From contig NZ_JQML01000001.1 in the NCBI RefSeq assembly GCF_000744705.1, positions 8,938,017 to 9,002,016 of the forward strand: a stretch of DNA of 64,000 nucleotides. The letters run 5' to 3'. Source of the stretch: Streptacidiphilus albus JL83 (GTDB taxonomy: Bacteria; Actinomycetota; Actinomycetes; Streptomycetales; Streptomycetaceae). The stretch's first letter is position 1; every line of letters starts with the position of its first letter. A program made the position numbers and the translations under genes. The notes below the pieces were generated by a model. The model was not told where the DNA came from and did no database searches. It saw nothing but the letters and a program-made list of their open reading frames with translations. This document shows, piece after piece, positions 60,478 through 64,000 of this stretch.

Positions 60478-60722
60478 GGGTGGTTCCTTTGCGGTGGAGT
60501 CCGGGAGGGACGGTACGGGTCGAGGGGCGGCGGCTGTGCGCTCAGCGACACAGATCGGCGGCGCAACGTGCGTGGTCAACGTGGCGGCGACGTACCAGGG
60601 TGGGGGCTCCGGACATGCGTTTCAGCATTCCGGGACGCCGCGTGCGGTGTCAATCGGGTCGGCTACCATCCGGTAACGCGAAGGTCTCATGTCAGCTGGT
60701 GAGACGCCCGGGCAGCGGAGAG
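60478..60722. other. Intergenic region upstream of the ABC operon
   Basis: 245 bp that must hold the ABC operon promoter. A hairpin GTCTCA / TGAGAC with a 10-nt loop (60684-60705) follows the upstream gene and may be its terminator. No gene seen. Confidence 0.5.
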
Positions 60723-61592
60723 TCAGTTGGTCAGCCCGGCCGGCTGGGGGAGTCCGACGGTCAGCGGCAGCGGGTTGCCCTCGCGCAGGCCGAACAGGTC
60801 GGCGGCGGAACCGCCGCGCACCACCAGCTCGGCGAAGCCGACGCCGGAGCTGCCGGTGGTGATGCCGGGCTCACCGCGCGGCACGTCCGGCAGCCGGTCG
60901 AAGCCGCGCACCGTCACCGTGCCGCCGTCGTGGCTGCGGCGCAGGCGCAGCGAGTCCGCGCCGGCCCGGCCGAAGACGGCGGCGGCGGGCCGGTCCAGCT
61001 TGCAGTTGCCGAAGTTGTCGATGACGGCGACCCGCACCGGTCCCGTGTCCTCGGCGGCCTGCGCCACCGGCTCGGTCCGCGAGGGCACCGGGTGGCCGTC
61101 CACCAGCCAGCGCGCCAGCAGCGGCACGTACCACAGGCTGCGGAACTGGGTCCGGGCGATCTCGTCGACCTGATCGGCGGTCAGCTCGGCCCACTGCCCG
61201 GCGGCGGCCTCGACCACCTCGCGCACATCGGTGACCTGGACCTGCTCCAGGCCCAGCCAGGTCCGCAGCGGCGCCAGCACCCGGGGGGTGAGCGTGCTGA
61301 CGACCAGGTGCTCGCCGTGCCGGAAGTAGCAGAAGGGCACGCCGTTGGGCCAGTGGCCGTCCCGGGGCGCGATATTGACCAGGACCACCGAGGGGTGCAC
61401 CGGCCCGCCGACCAGATCGGTGGCCCGGAGCAGGTCCAGCAGGGTGAGCGCGGCCACGCCCTCCGGGTCGGGACCGGCCAGCGGCAGGATGGTGGGCGTG
61501 GCGCCGAACAGCGCCGCGATCCGGGCGGACTGCCGGGCGACGGCGTTGGGGTCGGCGCAGTCGGTGAGCGAGATGACCGGGTGGTGGGTCAT
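60723..61592 (-). CDS. SAM hydroxide adenosyltransferase-like protein
   Basis: 289 residues. The N-terminal VISLTDCADPNAVARQ, VVLVNIAPRDGHWPNGVPFCYF and a C-terminal beta domain with RVAVIDNFGNCKLD resemble the SAM hydroxide adenosyltransferase/chlorinase-fluorinase family, which splits SAM into adenosine and methionine using water; NFGN is the usual C-domain signature. The N-terminal part is more divergent than typical. ATG after AAGGA, 115 nt behind a terminator and a Met-rich leader ORF. It may lower SAM or release methionine; confidence is moderate. Confidence 0.6.
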   Translation of the reverse strand: MTHHPVISLTDCADPNAVARQSARIAALFGATPTILPLAGPDPEGVAALTLLDLLRATDLVGGPVHPSVVLVNIAPRDGHWPNGVPFCYFRHGEHLVVSTLTPRVLAPLRTWLGLEQVQVTDVREVVEAAAGQWAELTADQVDEIARTQFRSLWYVPLLARWLVDGHPVPSRTEPVAQAAEDTGPVRVAVIDNFGNCKLDRPAAAVFGRAGADSLRLRRSHDGGTVTVRGFDRLPDVPRGEPGITTGSSGVGFAELVVRGGSAADLFGLREGNPLPLTVGLPQPAGLTN

Positions 61593-61706
61593 GAGGGGGT
61601 CCTTCTGGTCTTCGGGTTCCGGCGTTCGGGTTCTGGTCTTCGGAGCAGCCGTGAGGGCAGGCCGCGGGACATCGAGAAGCGGGGGACCGGCAGGTTTCGG
61701 GGCAAC

Positions 61707-61737
61707 AAAAAACGGACCCCCGTTTCCGGAGGTCCGT
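61707..61737 (-). terminator. Intrinsic terminator (attenuator) in the leader of the SAM gene
   Basis: Minus strand: ACGGACC-T-CCG, GAAA tetraloop, CGG-G-GGTCCGT, then six U. This is a complete 11-bp stem with a U tract and classic GNRA loop, rare in such a GC-rich genome. It lies between the Met-rich leader ORF (stop 61763) and the structural gene (start 61592). Confidence 0.88.
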
Positions 61738-61756
61738 GGCGTCCTGCGCGCACACC

Positions 61757-61772
61757 GCTTCGCTAGCGAAGC
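61757..61772 (-). promoter_or_regulatory. 16-bp palindrome over the leader stop codon
   Basis: GCTTCGCTAGCGAAGC, perfect, covering the last two sense codons and the UAG of the leader ORF. A ribosome at the stop would mask it; a ribosome stalled at the Met codons would leave it free. Candidate pause or antiterminator hairpin. Confidence 0.6.
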
Positions 61773-61828
61773 GCCTCCGGTAGCGGGGGCATCATTCGCA
61801 TCATGGCGAGGGCGGCGGTGTTCAGCAT
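61763..61828 (-). CDS. Methionine-rich leader peptide
   Basis: 21 codons: start ATG, then a cluster reading AMMRMMPP, ending ALR-stop. Five of 21 residues are Met, four of them within five codons. It precedes a stem overlapping its stop, then a terminator with a U tract, then the SAM hydroxide adenosyltransferase-like gene. This has the layout of ribosome-mediated attenuation of the trp/his type, here sensing charged Met-tRNA. A TAGGGT -10 at about 61840-61845 would place the transcript start close to the ATG. Confidence 0.65.
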   Translation of the reverse strand: MLNTAALAMMRMMPPLPEALR

Positions 61829-61879
61829 GGGACGGACCCTAGCATCCGGGACGACGCAACCGGACCGACCGCCCGAAGC

Positions 61880-62062
61880 GTGAGACGGCCCCGCCGCCCG
61901 GCCGGGCGCTGCGGGGCAGGGCAGGCCCTGGAGCTGTACCCGTCGGTGCACTGTCCACGATGGGCCGTGCGCCTGGGCCGCTTCTGCGACGAGGTGACCA
62001 CAACCGGCCTTCCCGAGACCACCGCCTTCGTAGAACGCTATGACGTACTGACCGCCACCTGA
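61880..62062 (+). CDS. Small ORF, possible gene fragment upstream of the acetyltransferase
   Basis: 60 codons ending ERYDVLTAT, 16 bp before the acetyltransferase start. The C-terminal half (LYPSVHCPRWAVRLGRFCDEVTT...) has some coding appearance. No RBS at the ATG and no family recognised. It could be a fragment of a longer gene whose 5' part was lost, or chance. Confidence 0.3.
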   Translation: MRRPRRPAGRCGAGQALELYPSVHCPRWAVRLGRFCDEVTTTGLPETTAFVERYDVLTAT

Positions 62063-62078
62063 CAGGGAGAACCCGACC

Positions 62079-62627
62079 GTGGACGCCGCCACACTGACTG
62101 TGAGCTACTACACCGCCGCCGACCTGCCCGCCATCGAGGACAAGCTCGTCGCGGTGTACGCGGAGGTCTACAGCGCCGAGGCGGCCACGGACCCGTTCTT
62201 CACCGTCGACCGCGACACCGAACGCTTGCGCGCGCACGCGTCCGCCCCGCGCTGGGGCTGCGCGTTCGTCGACGTCGAAGGCCGGCCGGTCGGCTACGCG
62301 TACGGCTTCGCCCGCACCGCTGCCTACCACTGGCACGGACTGGTCACCGACGCGCCGGCCGACCAGCTCGCCGAGACCGACACCCGCACCTTCGCCCTGT
62401 GCGAGGTCATGGTCCGCGACCCGTGGCGTGGAACCGGCATCGCCCGCCTCCTCCACGACGAACTCCTGTCCCACCGCATCGAGGAGCGCTCTCACCTCCT
62501 GGTCGAACCGGACCACCCCAAGGTCCGGGCTCTCTACGAGCGGTGGGGATACCAGTGGATGGGCGTCATGCAGCCCTACACCGACGCCCCGAGGTACGAC
62601 TCCCTGCTCCGGCCTCTCGGCCACTGA
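62079..62627 (+). CDS. GNAT-family N-acetyltransferase
   Basis: 182 residues. The acetyl-CoA motif A is FALCEVMVRDPWRGTGIARLLHDELL (V-x-x-x-x-R-G-x-G/A), with motif B LYERWGYQWMG. Expected to acetylate a small-molecule amine; substrate unknown. GTG start after CAGGGAGAACCCGACC. Confidence 0.85.
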   Translation: MDAATLTVSYYTAADLPAIEDKLVAVYAEVYSAEAATDPFFTVDRDTERLRAHASAPRWGCAFVDVEGRPVGYAYGFARTAAYHWHGLVTDAPADQLAETDTRTFALCEVMVRDPWRGTGIARLLHDELLSHRIEERSHLLVEPDHPKVRALYERWGYQWMGVMQPYTDAPRYDSLLRPLGH

Positions 62628-62746
62628 GAACGAAGCAGGCATACGCGAGCCCCGGACAGGCAGCGTGTTGACGCTCAGTGATTTAGGTACGTCGGTGGCG
62701 CCGGCAGTGCAGCAGTACCTCGACGGGGAACTGTGGCAGTCGGGGG

Positions 62747-63862
62747 TCAGCACACGGCCAGTGATGACACGGTCGGCTGGTCGGCGAAGAAGCGGTAGAC
62801 GGTGGTGGATCGGTAGGGCAGGCCTGGGCGCAGCACGACGGTGGGGAAGTCGGGCCGGTTGGGTGAGTCGGGGAGGGGCTGGGTTTCCAGCGCCACCGCT
62901 GAGTGGCGGAGGTAGGGTCGGCCGCCGAGGCCGGTGAGCGTGCCGTCGAAGCCATTGGCGGTGTACACCTGCAGTCCTGGCTCGGTGGTGGCGATGCTCA
63001 GTCCGCGACCGCTGCCGGGGTGGGTGAGCCGGGCCACCGTGCGGCAGTCGGCTGCGCGGCCGCCGTCCAGGATCCAGCAGTGGTCGTAGCCGCACGCCGG
63101 GCCCAGCTGCTCGTCGCCGGAGCCGATGCGCGCACCCAGGGTGTCGGCTGCGGTGAAGTCGAACGGGGTTGCGGCCACGGGGCGTGGGCGATCCTCCGGT
63201 ATCAGGTGCCGGTCCACCGGAAGGTAGCGGTCGGCGGCGATCTGCAACCGGTGGTCGAGCACGCTCGGCGAGCCTTCCCCGGCCAGGTTGAAGTAGGAGT
63301 GGTTCGTCATCCCGACCACGGTGGGTGCGTCGGTCGTGGCCTGGTAGTCGATGCGCAGCTCCGCCCGGTACAGGGTGTAGCGAACGACGGCGTGCAGGGT
63401 TCCGGGGAAGCCCTCCTCGCCGTCGGGGCTGGTGCGGCTGAGTTCGACCGCCGCGCCGGGACCGGCGGACAGGGGCCTCGCCTGCCACAGCCGCTTGTCG
63501 AAGCCGTTCTGACCGCCGTGCAGGGTGTTGGGCCCGGCGGGGTCGCTCAGAGGCAGGGCGTACTGCTTCCCGTCCAGGGTGAAGCTGCCGCCGGCGATTC
63601 GGTTGGCGTAGCGTCCGACGGTCGCCCCGAGGTAGGGGTGGCTGCCCAGGTAGTCCTCCAACCGGGGCAGGCCCAGGACGACACCGGCGAACTGCCCCTG
63701 CCGGTCGGGGACGTCGAGGGACTGGAGGATCGCGCCGAAGGTGAGTACGGAGGCGGTGACGCCCGAACCGTCGGACAGGGTCCACCGCTGGACTTCCGAG
63801 CCGTCGGGAAGTCGTCCGAAGGCCTCCACTCGGGGCGGCGGGGTGGAGCGGTGAGCTGACAA
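62747..63862 (-). CDS. galM: Aldose 1-epimerase (galactose mutarotase)
   Basis: 371 residues of the GalM family, which interconverts anomers of galactose and related sugars. Typical blocks: YLGATVGRYANRIAGG, NTLHGGQNGFDKRLW, the catalytic histidine in VGMTNHSYFNLAG, GYDHCWIL, and the catalytic glutamate in ALETQPLPDSPN. It contains no signal peptide. A LacI-type operator lies 57 bp upstream. It suits the sugar-catabolic context of the GH27 enzyme 9 kb away, though not in the same operon. Confidence 0.92.
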   Translation of the reverse strand: MSAHRSTPPPRVEAFGRLPDGSEVQRWTLSDGSGVTASVLTFGAILQSLDVPDRQGQFAGVVLGLPRLEDYLGSHPYLGATVGRYANRIAGGSFTLDGKQYALPLSDPAGPNTLHGGQNGFDKRLWQARPLSAGPGAAVELSRTSPDGEEGFPGTLHAVVRYTLYRAELRIDYQATTDAPTVVGMTNHSYFNLAGEGSPSVLDHRLQIAADRYLPVDRHLIPEDRPRPVAATPFDFTAADTLGARIGSGDEQLGPACGYDHCWILDGGRAADCRTVARLTHPGSGRGLSIATTEPGLQVYTANGFDGTLTGLGGRPYLRHSAVALETQPLPDSPNRPDFPTVVLRPGLPYRSTTVYRFFADQPTVSSLAVC

Positions 63863-63918
63863 GGCTGACTCCTGGCTCGGGGAAGGGGTGTTGTTGCGGA
63901 ACTTCTGCGAGTGGTTGG

Positions 63919-63932
63919 TGTTAGCGATAACA
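63919..63932. promoter_or_regulatory. LacI-family operator TGTTAGCGATAACA
   Basis: Near-perfect palindrome TGTTA-GCGA-TAACA upstream of galM, similar to operators of LacI/GalR-type sugar regulators in actinobacteria. The regulator itself is not in the window. The region is locally AT-richer than its surroundings. Confidence 0.65.
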
Positions 63933-64000
63933 AATGGGTGATCGCGTGAGTCGGTCGATGGGGGAGAACGGGGGAGGAGTTCCTGGACGGCCGGAACCGG

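Noticed and set aside
60660..60722. Possible SAM-IV-type riboswitch near the ABC operon
   Set aside because: The GGTCTCATGTCAGC stretch only superficially resembles the SAM-IV start; the conserved core and pseudoknot partners are not seen, and it lies after the gene stop.

Overview
The window is very GC-rich, with GTG and TTG starts, strong GGAGG-type ribosome binding sites and four-base stop/start overlaps. It carries families typical of Streptomycetaceae: an AfsR/SARP-type activator, a StrR-like ParB/HTH regulator, a SAV_915-like small protein, a chaplin-like peptide and a LitR-type B12 MerR regulator beside a photolyase. I read it as chromosome of Streptomyces, Kitasatospora or Streptacidiphilus. 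No rRNA, tRNA or CRISPR array was recognised.

Region 1 (about 1-26.4 kb) is a non-ribosomal peptide cluster. An eight-gene minus-strand operon runs from a promoter near 18.2 kb down to 1.7 kb: Rieske oxygenase, its flavin/2Fe-2S reductase, NRPS-A (A-PCP-C), NRPS-B (half C-A-PCP-C-A-PCP-TE), the 2,3-diaminopropionate enzymes SbnA and SbnB, an MFS exporter and an ATP-grasp ligase. Divergent from it, a GriI/GriH pair supplies 3-amino-4-hydroxybenzoate from aspartate semialdehyde and a triose phosphate. A FAAL-type acyl-AMP ligase enters from the left edge. An AfsR/SARP-type activator, a SAV_915-like protein, a MalY/PatB-like PLP enzyme and a frameshifted StrR-like regulator lie on the right, followed by a transposase remnant. 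Hand-read adenylation codes suggest Val-like, Ser, and a basic residue (probably diaminopropionate). I do not recognise a characterised cluster with this set of genes.

Region 2 (26.6-33.8 kb) holds an M20 peptidase / XRE regulator / amino-acid permease run, a truncated chaplin-like secreted peptide, an amidase, a membrane protein and a small secreted protein. Region 3 (33.8-39.8 kb) has three consecutive inverted repeats, a frameshifted VOC protein, a secreted phosphoesterase with Ig-like repeats and a ricin-type tail, and a divergent TetR/MFS efflux pair.

Region 4 (40-45 kb) is a probable light-response block: TANGO2/NRDE protein, LitR/CarH-like regulator, photolyase and an SDR-DUF2867 protein. 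Region 5 (45-49.7 kb) has a DUF4132 gene with small partners and a DUF1772/TetR pair separated by two perfect palindromic operators. Region 6 (49.9-57.9 kb) has a GT-C-like membrane protein, a secreted GH27 enzyme, a gene broken by a 352-bp tandem duplication, an 8-bp x7 repeat, a PobA-like monooxygenase and a MerR/amidohydrolase pair.

Region 7 (57.9-64 kb) has a polar amino-acid ABC transporter, a SAM hydroxide adenosyltransferase-like gene preceded by a methionine-rich leader peptide and an intrinsic terminator (a candidate ribosome-mediated attenuator), a GNAT acetyltransferase and a galactose mutarotase with a LacI-type operator. Several genes (25.3, 28.7, 34.7 and 54.8 kb) show apparent single-base frameshifts or lack a start codon, so either decay or residual indel errors in the assembly must be considered.
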